DNA from: Alteribacter keqinensis
Lineage (GTDB): Bacteria; Bacillota; Bacilli; Bacillales; Salisediminibacteriaceae
DNA length: 64,000 nt
Reading direction: 5' to 3'
Assembly: GCF_003710255.1 (NCBI RefSeq)
Contig: NZ_RHIB01000001.1
Span: 682,001-746,000 of the forward strand
Below the pieces are notes generated by a model. That model was not told the DNA's origin and did no database searches. It saw nothing but the letters and a program-made list of their open reading frames with translations. The position numbers were made by a program, and so were the translations under genes. This document shows, piece after piece, positions 8,589 through 17,192 of the stretch (position 1 is its first letter; every line of letters begins with the position of its first letter).

Positions 8589-9863
8589 ATGAACCACAAC
8601 CGGAGGAAAGGCCGCATTATCTTTCATGTGGATATGAACAGCTTCTATGCCTCTGTTGAAGCGGCATATGACCCTGGGCTCAAAGGGAAACCCCTTGCAA
8701 TTGCCGGAAATGCAAAAGAAAGAAAAGGAATTGTCGTTACGGCAAGCTATGAGGCAAGGGCACAAGGAGTAAAACCTCCAATGCCTTTATGGGAAGCAAA
8801 AAAACAGTGTCCTGAACTTGTTGTCCGTAAGCCGGATTTTGAAAAATACAGGAAAGCTTCTCAGGAAATGTTTCGGATATTGTATGAATACACTCCTCTG
8901 GTTGAACCGGTTTCCATAGACGAGGGGTACATGGATGTTACCGAAGCAGCGACAAATAACGCACTCTCCCTTGCAAAGTTGATTCAGGAAAGACTGGTGA
9001 AAGAATTAAATCTCCCTTCGAGTATCGGGATCGCACCGAATAAATTCCTTGCAAAAATGGCCAGTGATATGAAAAAGCCGATGGGAATAACCGTTTTAAG
9101 AAAACGTGAAATTAAAAATATCCTCTGGCCTATGAAAACCCAAGATATGCACGGTATCGGGGAAAAGACGGCAGAGAAATTAGAGAAGTACGGTATTTTT
9201 ACAATTGGCGACCTTGCACAATCAGATCCTGATCAGTTGAAAGAAAGGCTCGGTATTGGCGGGCTCAGGTTATATGAAAAAGCAAACGGTATTGATCTTC
9301 GGCCCGTTGACCCTGATGCTGTAAATGAATTTAAAAGTATTGGCAATTCAACGACAATGCCAGAAGATATCACGGACTCTGCAAAGGTGAGGAAAGTTCT
9401 GATGAATCTTGCAGATTCAGTAGCCAGACGGATGAGAAAAAAAGAAGTGTACGCCTGGAATGTTCAGATAACCATTCGTTATCATGATCGAAAAACGATT
9501 ACACGAAGCAGGAAACTGCAATATCCTGTCCGGTCACACCAGGAGCTGTTTGATGCATCATGGCTTCTTTTCGAGAAATACTGGACCCGTGAACCTGTAA
9601 GATTACTCGGTATCACAGCTATGGATCTTGTAGAGAAAGATTATGCCTACAAACAGCTTGATTTGTTCTCGTACAAAAAAGATATTAAAGATCATCAGCT
9701 TTCAAGTGCTGTTGATTCGATTCGGGATAAGTTTGGAGAAAGCATTCTTTTAAAAGGTGCCCAGCTGTCTAAAGACAGAAGTGACCAATTAAGGGATCAG
9801 AAAAGGAGAGGAACAAGCCTTGAAAAAGACTTTTTAAGAGATAATTTGTTTGATAATGACTAG
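8589..9863 (+). CDS. polY1: DNA polymerase IV (Y-family, DinB/PolY1)
   Basis: The 424-residue protein has a complete Y-family polymerase: HVDMNSFYASVE (13-24) with catalytic Asp15 and the Tyr20 steric-gate region, SIDEGYMDV (109-117) with catalytic Asp111 and Glu112, helix-hairpin-helix thumb (GIGEKTAEKL) and the little-finger domain. QLDLF at 356-360 is a typical beta-clamp binding motif. It performs error-prone lesion bypass. No LexA box was found upstream, unlike the second Y-family gene at 23.4 kb, so expression is probably not SOS-dependent; this agrees with what is known of B. subtilis YqjH. GGAGGAGG precedes the ATG. Confidence 0.93.
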   Translation: MNHNRRKGRIIFHVDMNSFYASVEAAYDPGLKGKPLAIAGNAKERKGIVVTASYEARAQGVKPPMPLWEAKKQCPELVVRKPDFEKYRKASQEMFRILYEYTPLVEPVSIDEGYMDVTEAATNNALSLAKLIQERLVKELNLPSSIGIAPNKFLAKMASDMKKPMGITVLRKREIKNILWPMKTQDMHGIGEKTAEKLEKYGIFTIGDLAQSDPDQLKERLGIGGLRLYEKANGIDLRPVDPDAVNEFKSIGNSTTMPEDITDSAKVRKVLMNLADSVARRMRKKEVYAWNVQITIRYHDRKTITRSRKLQYPVRSHQELFDASWLLFEKYWTREPVRLLGITAMDLVEKDYAYKQLDLFSYKKDIKDHQLSSAVDSIRDKFGESILLKGAQLSKDRSDQLRDQKRRGTSLEKDFLRDNLFDND

Positions 9864-9907
9864 GGCGATGTAAAAAAAATCCCGTAACTGATGTTGCTCA
9901 TTGCTTT

Positions 9908-9957
9908 GAGGTTGATTCAAAAGGTATAAGCCAACCTTTTGAGTCAACCTCTTTTTT
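9908..9957. terminator. Hairpin of repeated family R3 after polY1
   Basis: GAGGTTGATTCAAAAGGT pairs with ACCTTTTGAGTCAACCTC (one mismatch) across a short loop and is followed by six T. It ends the polY1 transcript. Confidence 0.8.
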
Positions 9958-9988
9958 ATTTTGTTTTCTTCAGAACGAAAGCGGAACT

Positions 9989-9996
9989 GCCGATAT
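9989..9996 (+). promoter_or_regulatory. SigD-type -10 element upstream of the flagellar module
   Basis: GCCGATAT is a perfect match to the SigD -10 consensus. The -35 (TAAA) is poor at the expected 15-bp spacing (TCAG at 9970-9973), so the promoter call rests mainly on the -10 and on the flagellar genes downstream. It overlaps an earlier ATG at 9998, which argues for the start at 10028. Confidence 0.5.
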
Positions 9997-10027
9997 AATG
10001 GCTGACAATAAAGAGGTGAACGATAGT

Positions 10028-12283
10028 ATGAATATACATACAGAGGCGGTAAACGGCCAGTCCGGCAGAAATGAAAGGCATGTACAACTCAGCCGTGGAG
10101 ATATAGTTGAAGCAAAAATTACGGATAGAAAATCTGACAGGGAAGCAGTTGTATCAATCAGAGGGCAGAAGATGACCGCTTCTTTTGACAACGGTGTACC
10201 TGCGGCCTCCCGTGCATCAATAGAAATAACCGGGAAAACAGAAGAAGGCATCCGTGTCAGAGTAATTACAGAGGCTGCTTCTTCCCCTTCTTATTCCGGT
10301 GGACCATCGGTTGAAAAAACACTGTCAAAACTAGGCATAAAGGATCCGAGCCCGGAATTCAGAGCTGCTGCAGAGCGTTTTTTAAGTGCCGGAGCGGAAT
10401 TGACAAAAGAGAATGTTAGAGAGCTGCAGCAATACGTGGAGCGTGGGCAGGGGACGGTAACTCAGCGGATGGAAACGATCGATCAGGCTGCAAGGCGACA
10501 GCTTGAGCCTGTCCGGTCACATTTACTGGCTTTACATCAATCTCTCCACGAAAGGGCTCTTAATACACAAATACAGGAGATGAAGAATGCTAAAAGCACC
10601 ACGTCCCGTATAGGCTCATTCGGCGAAATCATTGAAAATCTCCGTTCCAAAATCCGGAGCAGTCAGGCAGTGGATGGTACAATCCAGAACTTAAAAAGAG
10701 CACTCCTGGAACAAAATCTGCATGGGAATCACCAACGCAGTATTTCGGAGCTGACTCAACGAATAACCAGTCTGATTCAGAGCGGAAAGGGGCTTGATGC
10801 GTTAAGTCTTGTGGATAACCTGGCGAACGTTCTAAATAAGAGCAACAACGTATTTCCAGTTACAGCAGTCGGGCATATGCAGAACGCACTGGTTAATGAA
10901 CCTAGCTTAAAAGAAGCAGTATCAAAGATCCGGGAGTTGGCACATAGCTCTTTAACAACAGAACAGAGGACTTTTTTGGAAGGTCAGATCATTCAGGCAG
11001 AAACGTTTACGGCAAAAGGGCGTGAACTCAAGGCAAGACAGGTTGTAGCAGGCGCCCTGGAGGCGCTCAGCAGCACATCCCTCCCGGCAGAGTCTTCCGG
11101 AGCCGGCAGTACGCGTCCTGATCCTGGCCGTTATCTTGACAATGATTTTTTATCCACCCTTCCGGTAACTTCAAAAGACTATGTCGTTACTACTGTATCA
11201 GAACGGATGGCTCTTGCCACCGACGATTTTAAACTGATGCAGAGAGATGTTTCGAGACAATTGGACCGGATCGCACATATTACGATGCACGTTCGCACTG
11301 CTACACAGGTAAAACCGATGCTGGAAACCGTTATCCATCAGCTTGATAAAGCATTAATGAAAAGTGACTGGCTTCTTTTCGCAGATATGAAGACTGAACG
11401 GCGGATGCTGGAAGCGAGCAGTCAGCTTACCCGGGCAAAGGAGCTTATTGCAAGAGGGGAACATCATTCGGCCAGACAGCTCATCAAAGAGGTTCAGCAG
11501 ACAGTTAACACTCTGAACTTTAAACCTGCGGATACAAAAGTGAAGCATTTTGCTACACAGCAGGCTGAGTGGCATGAGAAACGTCCAGTTCAAGACAGGC
11601 TGAATTCCTATGTAAAGGATGCGGCAAGATCTCTTGTCCAAAATGATCATTCCGGCCGGCAGGTGTTTGAAGGAATAAGGCAGCTGGGGTATTCCCGCGA
11701 ATCAGAAATTGCAAGAATTCTGGCAGCAGGTAAAGGAAATGTAGAAGAGGCAAACCAGAAAAACGTAAGAGGGCTTCTTCTTCAGATGATTAAAAGTGAT
11801 GAAGAGAGTGGGCGTAATCAGGCGCAACAGGTATTGATGACTTCAACAGGCCAGCAGCTTCTTGCCAGAAGTGACTCACAGCACTCGAACCTTCAGTCCC
11901 TGCTTCTGCAGTTACCCGTGCTGCTGGAGGGTCAGACTGAAAATCTGCAGGTGTTTATTAATGGCAGAAATAAATACAATGATCAGCTGGACTGGGAAAA
12001 CTGCAACCTTTATTTCCTAATGGAAACGAAGAAATTGGGGGAAATAGGGATATCCCTTCAGGTGACTAACAGAACGCTTAACATTACGCTTAAAAATGAT
12101 CTGCCTGGTTTCAAACACAAGCTTGAACCATTTACAAAAGCCTGCTTAAAACGACTTGAACAAGTAGGGTATACAGCCGGGGATATTCACTTTAAACCCC
12201 TTCACGATAAAGATACACCTGCTGTTCCATCTAAAAAAATTACGCCTCAGGCTACTCAGAAAGGGTTTGATTATAAAATATGA
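10028..12283 (+). CDS. YlqG/FliK-like flagellar hook-length-control-related protein
   Basis: The 751-residue protein is long, Gln/Ser/Arg-rich and mostly helical, with a compact C-terminal domain (about 640-740) containing the pattern LMETKKLGEIGISLQV...TLNITL, which resembles the C-terminal domain of FliK and of the B. subtilis protein YlqG. The next gene is a YlqH (FlhB C-terminal domain) homologue, matching the ylqG-ylqH pairing. FliK interacts with the FlhB C-domain to switch export specificity, so the pair may act on a type III export gate. Start chosen at ATG 10028 because AAAGAGGTGA lies ahead of it and the SigD-like -10 overlaps the upstream ATG at 9998. The long middle region has no recognisable domain. 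Confidence 0.65.
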   Translation: MNIHTEAVNGQSGRNERHVQLSRGDIVEAKITDRKSDREAVVSIRGQKMTASFDNGVPAASRASIEITGKTEEGIRVRVITEAASSPSYSGGPSVEKTLSKLGIKDPSPEFRAAAERFLSAGAELTKENVRELQQYVERGQGTVTQRMETIDQAARRQLEPVRSHLLALHQSLHERALNTQIQEMKNAKSTTSRIGSFGEIIENLRSKIRSSQAVDGTIQNLKRALLEQNLHGNHQRSISELTQRITSLIQSGKGLDALSLVDNLANVLNKSNNVFPVTAVGHMQNALVNEPSLKEAVSKIRELAHSSLTTEQRTFLEGQIIQAETFTAKGRELKARQVVAGALEALSSTSLPAESSGAGSTRPDPGRYLDNDFLSTLPVTSKDYVVTTVSERMALATDDFKLMQRDVSRQLDRIAHITMHVRTATQVKPMLETVIHQLDKALMKSDWLLFADMKTERRMLEASSQLTRAKELIARGEHHSARQLIKEVQQTVNTLNFKPADTKVKHFATQQAEWHEKRPVQDRLNSYVKDAARSLVQNDHSGRQVFEGIRQLGYSRESEIARILAAGKGNVEEANQKNVRGLLLQMIKSDEESGRNQAQQVLMTSTGQQLLARSDSQHSNLQSLLLQLPVLLEGQTENLQVFINGRNKYNDQLDWENCNLYFLMETKKLGEIGISLQVTNRTLNITLKNDLPGFKHKLEPFTKACLKRLEQVGYTAGDIHFKPLHDKDTPAVPSKKITPQATQKGFDYKI

Positions 12284-12579
12284 TCGTCAGCCAGCACTTT
12301 AATCAAATTAAACGAAAGAGGACGAATGGACCTTCAGCCGCCGTGGTGCAGTACGATGAATCGGCCGGAGACGCTCCTCTGGTAGTTGCTCAGGGGAAGG
12401 GTGAAGTAGCCGGTCAGATTATTGCACTCGCAAAGGAACATGGTATTCCTCTGGAGGAGGATGCCAGCCTCCTGGCGAATCTTCTGGATCTGGACCTGGG
12501 GGATCAGGTCCCTCCACAACTATATTCTGTCATGGCTGAAATCCTTCTGCTGATCGAAGAAATCGATCACAGCTATTAA
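12280..12579 (+). CDS. ylqH: FlhB C-terminal-domain homologue (YlqH; EscU/YscU/HrcU family, soluble)
   Basis: The 99-residue protein corresponds to the cytoplasmic export-switch domain of FlhB without the membrane part: AAVVQYDES, APLVVAQGKGEVAGQIIALAKEHGIPL and LYSVMAEIL are typical. The autocleavage motif NPTH of full FlhB is replaced by the NGPSAA region, so self-cleavage is not expected. It overlaps the upstream FliK-like gene by four bases (ATGA), indicating translational coupling and probably a functional pair. Confidence 0.8.
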   Translation: MIVSQHFNQIKRKRTNGPSAAVVQYDESAGDAPLVVAQGKGEVAGQIIALAKEHGIPLEEDASLLANLLDLDLGDQVPPQLYSVMAEILLLIEEIDHSY

Positions 12580-12603
12580 TCTCATCGGAGGTGTAACCGA
12601 TAT
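12577..12603 (+). promoter_or_regulatory. SigD-type promoter ahead of fliS-hag
   Basis: TAAT, then 15 bp, then ACCGATAT matches the SigD consensus TAAA-N15-GCCGATAT at 10 of 12 positions with exact spacing. It would allow fliS and flagellin to be expressed apart from the two genes upstream. Confidence 0.6.
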
Positions 12604-12637
12604 AAGAAAGAGAAACGTTCTGAAGGGAGAACCCTCC

Positions 12638-13075
12638 ATGATTAGTAATGAAGCCTTATATAAAAAAACGTCCCAGGAAATAACAGCTCTGTTGTACGAG
12701 GCGCTGATAAATAACCTAGAAGAAGGAAAAGGAAATATCGAATGTGCTGACTACTTGAAAGCCAACCTTCATCTGCAAAAATCAGCTGACATCCTGCAAA
12801 GGCTCGGGGCCGGACTGAACTATGAAGCCGGCATTGTTGCAGATCAGCTTGAGTCCTTATACCAGTACATATCCACTCTCGTCCTTGAAGCGAATCTGAA
12901 GAAAGACACCGTGAAAATTGATCATGCACTGTCTATCATAGAAGCAGTTACTGACGCATGGAGTCAGGCGATCGAAAATAATAAGGACACCAGGTCTGCA
13001 ACAATGAAAAAACAGTCACTTGCCTATGAGCAATCTATCAATTTCAGGGAGAAGATAAAATATGAAAATCAATAA
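12638..13075 (+). CDS. fliS: Flagellin export chaperone FliS
   Basis: The 145-residue helical protein has the FliS pattern: ITALLYEALINNLEEG near the N-terminus, QKSADILQRLGAGLN and then QLESLYQYISTLVLEANLKKD in the middle. FliS binds the C-terminal helices of flagellin in the cytosol, prevents premature polymerisation and pilots it to the export gate. Here it directly precedes and overlaps the flagellin gene by 14 bases, instead of following fliD as in the standard Bacillus arrangement, so chaperone and client are translationally linked. No fliD cap gene is in the window. Confidence 0.85.
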   Translation: MISNEALYKKTSQEITALLYEALINNLEEGKGNIECADYLKANLHLQKSADILQRLGAGLNYEAGIVADQLESLYQYISTLVLEANLKKDTVKIDHALSIIEAVTDAWSQAIENNKDTRSATMKKQSLAYEQSINFREKIKYENQ

Positions 13076-13868
13076 CAACATTCAGGCATTGAATGCCTAT
13101 CGTAACTTGTTTGAAAACCAGACCAAGACATCGAAGAACCTTGAGAAACTTTCATCAGGTCTTCGTATCAACCGGGCTGCAGATGATGCAGCAGGACTTG
13201 CCATCTCTGAAAAAATGCGATCCCAGATCCGAGGATTAAAACAAGCAGAACGTAATGCTCTTGACGGCATTTCATTGATCCAGACTGCTGAAGGTGCACT
13301 TACAGAAGTACATTCGATGCTGCAGCGAATGAGAGAACTTGCGGTACAGGGGGCCAACGACACAAATACGCCTGAGGACAGAGAACAGATTCAAAAAGAA
13401 ATTACGCAATTGGTAGAAGAGATAGACAGTATCTCTGAAAAAACCGAATTTAATACCCAGACACTGCTGGATGGAACGACAGAGAACTTTGTTTTTCAGA
13501 TTGGACCCAATGCGGACCAGACCGTAACGATAAATATTGATGAAATGAACACAGAAAAATTGGGTATAAATCAAATCGATGTAGAAGAAGGGGCAGAGGA
13601 GGCAATTACTCTTCTGGATGCAGCAATCAACAAAATTTCAGATTTGCGTTCTGAACTTGGTGCGGTTCAAAACCGGCTCGAACATACCATTAATAATCTC
13701 CAGGTGACACACGAAAATCTCACTTCCTCCGAATCGAGGATTCGTGATGCTGATATGGCTTTGGAAATGACGGAGTTTACCCGGAATAACATATTGAATC
13801 AATCAGCAACTGCCATGCTGGCACAGGCAAATCAGCTCCCTCAGGGAGTTCTTCAATTACTGCAATAA
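13062..13868 (+). CDS. hag: Flagellin (short, D0/D1 core)
   Basis: The 268-residue flagellin holds the conserved N-terminal region (KLSSGLRINRAADDAAGLAIS, about 30-49, and DGISLIQTAEGAL) and C-terminal region (SRIRDADMALEMTEFT, then LAQANQLPQGVLQLL). The variable centre is very short, so the filament surface domains D2/D3 are nearly absent. The standard KSLEKLSSG-type start reads KNLEKLSSG and AGDDAAGL reads AADDAAGL. It is secreted by the flagellar export gate and forms the filament. Whether it is the only flagellin of the genome cannot be told. A terminator follows at once. Confidence 0.95.
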   Translation: MKINNNIQALNAYRNLFENQTKTSKNLEKLSSGLRINRAADDAAGLAISEKMRSQIRGLKQAERNALDGISLIQTAEGALTEVHSMLQRMRELAVQGANDTNTPEDREQIQKEITQLVEEIDSISEKTEFNTQTLLDGTTENFVFQIGPNADQTVTINIDEMNTEKLGINQIDVEEGAEEAITLLDAAINKISDLRSELGAVQNRLEHTINNLQVTHENLTSSESRIRDADMALEMTEFTRNNILNQSATAMLAQANQLPQGVLQLLQ

Positions 13869-13877
13869 TCTTAGTGG

Positions 13878-13914
13878 AACCTGGCTGCCTATTGGCGGGA
13901 AGCCGGGTTTTCTT
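13878..13914 (+). terminator. Terminator after flagellin
   Basis: AACCTGGCT pairs with AGCCGGGTT (one G-T pair) and is followed by TTCTTT. It lies within an upstream-extended reading frame of the next gene, which supports the later start chosen for that gene. Confidence 0.6.
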
Positions 13915-13951
13915 TATAATCAAAACAGACAGGAAACCTGGAGGAATGGCA

Positions 13952-14392
13952 GTGGATATTCAAAGAGTAGCCAGAACAAACATAACCGGAAAAGCAGATA
14001 TTAAAAAAACAGGTACCGAAGCGAAGGTCACATTTCAGGAAATGATGCAAAAAGGCCGTGATAATCAGGCGTATGAAAAACTCCATCACCTCCTCGAAAA
14101 AATTGATGACCAGGGAAAAACCCTCGCCGAGTCCCGTACAGTTGATGAGCTCAGGAAATACAAACAGCTGGTAAAGGCGTTTATGGACGATGCAGTAAAA
14201 CTCGGTCTCAGCCTTGAAGAAAGAAAAGGATTCAATAGGAGGGGCCGTACGAAAGTGTATAAAATTGTCCGTGAAGTGGACAGGCAACTTCTCGATTTAA
14301 CCGACACCGTATTGAATGAGCAGAAAAAAGGTCTGAGTGTATTAAGTGCCATAGGGGAAATTAAAGGACTGCTTGTGAGCATTTATGCATAA
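13952..14392 (+). CDS. yaaR: YaaR-family (DUF327) protein
   Basis: The 146-residue product is helical and charged and matches the YaaR/DUF327 family in length and pattern (FQEMM near residue 29, then LRKYKQLVKAFMDDAVK and RTKVYKIVREVDRQLLDLTD). Its molecular role is not established. GTG at 13952 was chosen because GGAGG at 13940-13944 is 7 bases away, while the ATG at 13946 is too near the ribosome site, and the longer frame from 13874 would cross the flagellin terminator. In B. subtilis yaaR is near tmk and holB; here it sits directly behind flagellin. Confidence 0.75.
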   Translation: MDIQRVARTNITGKADIKKTGTEAKVTFQEMMQKGRDNQAYEKLHHLLEKIDDQGKTLAESRTVDELRKYKQLVKAFMDDAVKLGLSLEERKGFNRRGRTKVYKIVREVDRQLLDLTDTVLNEQKKGLSVLSAIGEIKGLLVSIYA

Positions 14393-14456
14393 GGCAGGCA
14401 CGTAAAACTATATAGATACTCCTTTTCTTTGCACATCCGCTGCTCTTCATTTTATA

Positions 14457-14655
14457 TTAAAGGCTGTTTTCGTAAGAACGGTGGTCTTTTGAGTTAAGAG
14501 TGCTGAAGCAGAAAGGCCGGGGGTTCCTCCGGCAAGAGGGGTCAGACCAGCTCTGTGGAGTCTTGTGAGAGGAAGAGGCACTTCCTTGCGGAGGCTTGCC
14601 GCGAGTCCGCGAAAGGGAGTGTATTCCGTTTAACGAAGCTGACATTATTATGGGG
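14457..14655. repeat. GC-rich dispersed repeat (family R2), diverged copy
   Basis: This gene-free stretch contains GCCGCGAGTCCGCGAAAGG and AGTGTATTCCGTTTAACGAAG, which in reverse complement match the left part of the repeat at 56405-56522 (CATTGAACGGAATACGCTCC). It fills most of the 331-bp gap between yaaR and the SRPBCC gene. No other feature is seen in the gap. Confidence 0.45.
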
Positions 14656-14723
14656 GCAGAAAACCTCCCAAATTGTATTTCCAGGGTATAGTAAATAAAT
14701 AGAAACAAAAATGGGGTGAGCTC

Positions 14724-15155
14724 ATGTTTAAAGGGAAATTCTGCTTCGAAACCACCATAGACAAGCCTTTGAATGAAGTTTGGGCTTTTTTTTCAAAAAA
14801 TACAAACCTGGCAGAGATTACAGGCTTTCCAAAAGTAAAGGTAACGGGGGATCAAGAAGTGTCTAAAGGTGCCAGGGTGAACCTGGAACTGAATTTTGTT
14901 GTACTGACCCTTACATGGAAGGCTAGGATCATTGATGAAAAAGAGGGAGCCTTTTTTACTGATGTTGCAGAAAAAGCCCCTTTTCCCTTCAGAATATGGA
15001 CTCATACACACCGCTTTGTTTCTGAAGGAAGTAAAACGAAAATGGTTGATGAAGTGGAATTCAGCTCCTGGATTCCGGCTCCTATTATAAAACTGATGCT
15101 GTACGGAATGTTCTTCGATCGAAAAAAACAGATAAAAAAACACGAGCCTTTATGA
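14724..15155 (+). CDS. SRPBCC (START-like) domain protein
   Basis: The 143-residue protein has the usual SRPBCC start (FCFETTIDKPLNEVWAFFSK, LAEITGFP) and alternating beta strands with a C-terminal amphipathic helix (IIKLMLYGMFFDRKKQIKKH). Such domains bind hydrophobic ligands or act as cyclase-like enzymes; no catalytic residues can be assigned and the ligand is unknown. The start ATG at 14724 follows GGGGTGAG. The stop codon lies within the shared terminator with namA, which is convergent. Confidence 0.7.
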   Translation: MFKGKFCFETTIDKPLNEVWAFFSKNTNLAEITGFPKVKVTGDQEVSKGARVNLELNFVVLTLTWKARIIDEKEGAFFTDVAEKAPFPFRIWTHTHRFVSEGSKTKMVDEVEFSSWIPAPIIKLMLYGMFFDRKKQIKKHEPL

Positions 15156-15172
15156 GGTTCGTGTTTTTTACT
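15133..15172. terminator. Bidirectional terminator between convergent SRPBCC gene and namA
   Basis: AAAACACGAGCCT pairs with AGGTTCGTGTTTT with one G-T pair; A-run on the left and T-run on the right allow use by both genes. Confidence 0.75.
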
Positions 15173-15178
15173 TTTACC

Positions 15179-16195
15179 CTACCATGATCGTATATATTGC
15201 CGGGGAGGCTCCAGTTCCACACCGAGCTCATTTGCGGCTGTTCTTGGCCAGTAAGGATCTCTGAGGAAAGCGCGGCCGATAAAGATGAGATCTGCACGTT
15301 TGTTTTGAAGGATTTCCTCTGCCTGGAGCCCGGTGGTTATGAGACCCACAGCCCCGGTAGCAATGTTGGCTTCTTTTTTTATAGTCTCTGCATGACGAAT
15401 CTGGTAGCCGGGATAGACCTCAATCGGGGTCCGGACAATTCCTCCGGTGCTGCAGTCAATCAGATCAACCCCGAGTTCGGACATCCTTTTTGAGAAAGCA
15501 GTGATATCGTCCATACTGTTGCCGTCCTGGTGATACTCATCAGCTGAAATCCGCACGAACAATGGTCCTTCCCACACTGTTTTTACTTGTTCAATTGTTT
15601 CTTTAAGAAAACGGAAGCGGTTTTCCCGGTTTCCACCGTATTCATCTGTACGTTTATTTGAAAGAGGAGAAAGAAACTGGCTGATCAGGTACCCATGAGC
15701 TGCGTGAAGCTCGATAATATCAAATCCTGCTTTTTTGGCTCTTTCTGCAGCTGTCTTAAAACCATAAATCGTTTCTTTTATTTCTGCTTCAGTCATTTCT
15801 TTTGGAATCTTTGATTTTTCATCAAAACCTACAGCTGAAGGAGCAATGGTTTCATCGTCATAGATTGCTTTTCTGCCGGCATGACCAAGCTGAACAGCTG
15901 TTTTAGCACCGTGGACTTTGATGGCATCGGTTAGCCTTTTCAACCCTGGAATGTGATCGTCACTCCAGATGGCCAGATCCTGAGGGGAAATTTGCCCCTG
16001 GCGTGTGACGGGAGTGGCTTCCGTCATTATAAGACCAGCTTGGCCGATTGCACGGCTGGTGTAGTGGACTATGTGCCAGTCGTTAACCATTCCATCCTCC
16101 TGATCGCATGAATACATACACATAGGTGACATAACAATCCGGTTTTTTAACGTGACATTTTTTATTGTGAAAGGGGAAAACAATGCTGTTGTCAT
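15179..16195 (-). CDS. namA: NADPH dehydrogenase / old yellow enzyme NamA (YqjM)
   Basis: The 338-residue FMN barrel reduces activated C=C bonds of enones, nitro compounds and similar stress molecules using NADPH. All diagnostic YqjM residues fall at the same numbers as in the B. subtilis enzyme: Cys26 (MSPMCMYS), Tyr28, His164 and His167 (ELHAAHGY), and the C-terminal Arg336 finger (QYIRSW) that reaches into the partner subunit. The total length is the same. AGGAGGT lies 6 bases before the ATG. It is monocistronic and convergent with the SRPBCC gene. Confidence 0.95.
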   Translation of the reverse strand: MTTALFSPFTIKNVTLKNRIVMSPMCMYSCDQEDGMVNDWHIVHYTSRAIGQAGLIMTEATPVTRQGQISPQDLAIWSDDHIPGLKRLTDAIKVHGAKTAVQLGHAGRKAIYDDETIAPSAVGFDEKSKIPKEMTEAEIKETIYGFKTAAERAKKAGFDIIELHAAHGYLISQFLSPLSNKRTDEYGGNRENRFRFLKETIEQVKTVWEGPLFVRISADEYHQDGNSMDDITAFSKRMSELGVDLIDCSTGGIVRTPIEVYPGYQIRHAETIKKEANIATGAVGLITTGLQAEEILQNKRADLIFIGRAFLRDPYWPRTAANELGVELEPPRQYIRSW

Positions 16196-16319
16196 AATGA
16201 CCTCCTGTTATTGTTTCGTGTTACTAAAGATACTTTATCATATCTTTCAGAACGAGGGGAATTGAGAAGGCTTGTTTTTATTTTTGGCGCGGTGAGAGTG
16301 AAATAGTAGACCCAAAAAA

Positions 16320-16362
16320 GAAGCCGGTCCATAAGAGAATTTCTTAAGGACCGGCTTCTTTT
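16320..16362. terminator. Bidirectional hairpin downstream of darB
   Basis: GAAGCCGGTCC at 16320-16330 pairs with GGACCGGCTTC at 16348-16358, flanked by A-run and T-run. It would terminate the minus-strand darB transcript. Confidence 0.75.
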
Positions 16363-16368
16363 ACGTAT

Positions 16369-16437
16369 GGCGTCTCCTCGGAACTCACTTTTTCCTCAGG
16401 AGTATCGCGCATTGGCTAAGATCAACGCGCTTTTTTA
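16369..16437. repeat. Dispersed repeat family R1, partial copy (minus orientation)
   Basis: In reverse complement this reads GTTGATCTTAGCCAATGCG, then ATACTCCTGAGG and GTGAGTTCCGAGGAGAC, matching the left half of the R1 unit at 6981. The right half is missing. Confidence 0.5.
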
Positions 16438-16477
16438 AACAATATTGTCCTTTAAGACGGTATTACTGTAATGGCCG

Positions 16478-16927
16478 TCAGCTTCTTTTTTTCTGATCGT
16501 GGAGATAACCGTTCAGGTAAGCGAGAAGCTTGCTTCTTGTAATAATTCCTAAAAAGGCTCCTTTTTCATCTTCCACACAAATAAAGGGATTGTTTATGGA
16601 AAAGGACAGGGCTTTTTCAAACGGTGAATTCTTCTTCACACAGGCAAATGTCGTACTCATGACTTCAGTGACAGTAGTATTATGAAGGCGGTCCGGTTCA
16701 ATCTTTTCAATACCGATTATGGAGTCGAGGATTTGTGCTTTACTGATTAATCCGCGCAATTTAAATGCCGTATCGAGTACCGGAATAGCTGTATAGCCTG
16801 ATTTGACGAGCACTAGAAGTGCATGTTCCAGTGAATTATCCGGTTGAACGTGGGCCACTTCTTCTGCCGAAATAATAAAGGATTCGATCGGTTGTTGAAG
16901 AATGTGATATTCTTGCAGGTTTTGCAT
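16478..16927 (-). CDS. darB: CBS-domain protein, cyclic-di-AMP-binding DarB/CbpB type
   Basis: The 149-residue protein consists of two CBS domains. NSLEHALLVLVKSGYTAIPVLDTAFKLRGLI and the FICVEDEKGAFLGIITRS segment line up closely with B. subtilis DarB (YkuL). DarB binds c-di-AMP, and its free form stimulates the (p)ppGpp synthetase Rel and pyruvate carboxylase in B. subtilis, linking potassium and osmotic status to the stringent response. That role would suit a salt-exposed organism, but is transferred from the homologue. No strong ribosome site is seen ahead of the ATG. No operon partner. Confidence 0.85.
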   Translation of the reverse strand: MQNLQEYHILQQPIESFIISAEEVAHVQPDNSLEHALLVLVKSGYTAIPVLDTAFKLRGLISKAQILDSIIGIEKIEPDRLHNTTVTEVMSTTFACVKKNSPFEKALSFSINNPFICVEDEKGAFLGIITRSKLLAYLNGYLHDQKKRS

Positions 16928-17057
16928 TTTCGCAGCACACTTTCTTTATTTTATTTCTACCATGTATTAAATACCCAGATAAAGGATAACGGTAAACATC
17001 TTTATTAATCTTCCCTCTACTATGTTAGTGAAACAGGGAGGAAAAGTCAATGTGTGA

Positions 17058-17071
17058 TGTAAGCGTTTACA
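17058..17071. promoter_or_regulatory. CcpA cre site, perfect consensus match
   Basis: TGTAAGCGTTTACA is a perfect palindrome and matches TGWAARCGYTWNCW at all 14 positions. It lies about 120 bp upstream of the small ORF at 17193 and the yqjN gene, suggesting carbon-catabolite control of this pair. Confidence 0.7.
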
Positions 17072-17192
17072 TTTTAGGTTATGAGAAAATCCGGGAACCG
17101 TGCTTGTCTCTGGTTTAATCCCCTTATGGAAGTTCCATACTAGAAACAGGCACCCTAAAGAGGGTCTGGACATTCTTACTGAGGTGAAAATG

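Noticed and set aside
9998-10027. Upstream start for the FliK-like protein
   Set aside because: The SigD-type -10 ends at 9996, so transcripts would begin after this ATG, and the ribosome site fits ATG 10028.
13874-13951. Longer N-terminus of the YaaR protein
   Set aside because: It would be translated from the flagellin terminator; the length from GTG 13952 equals that of B. subtilis YaaR.
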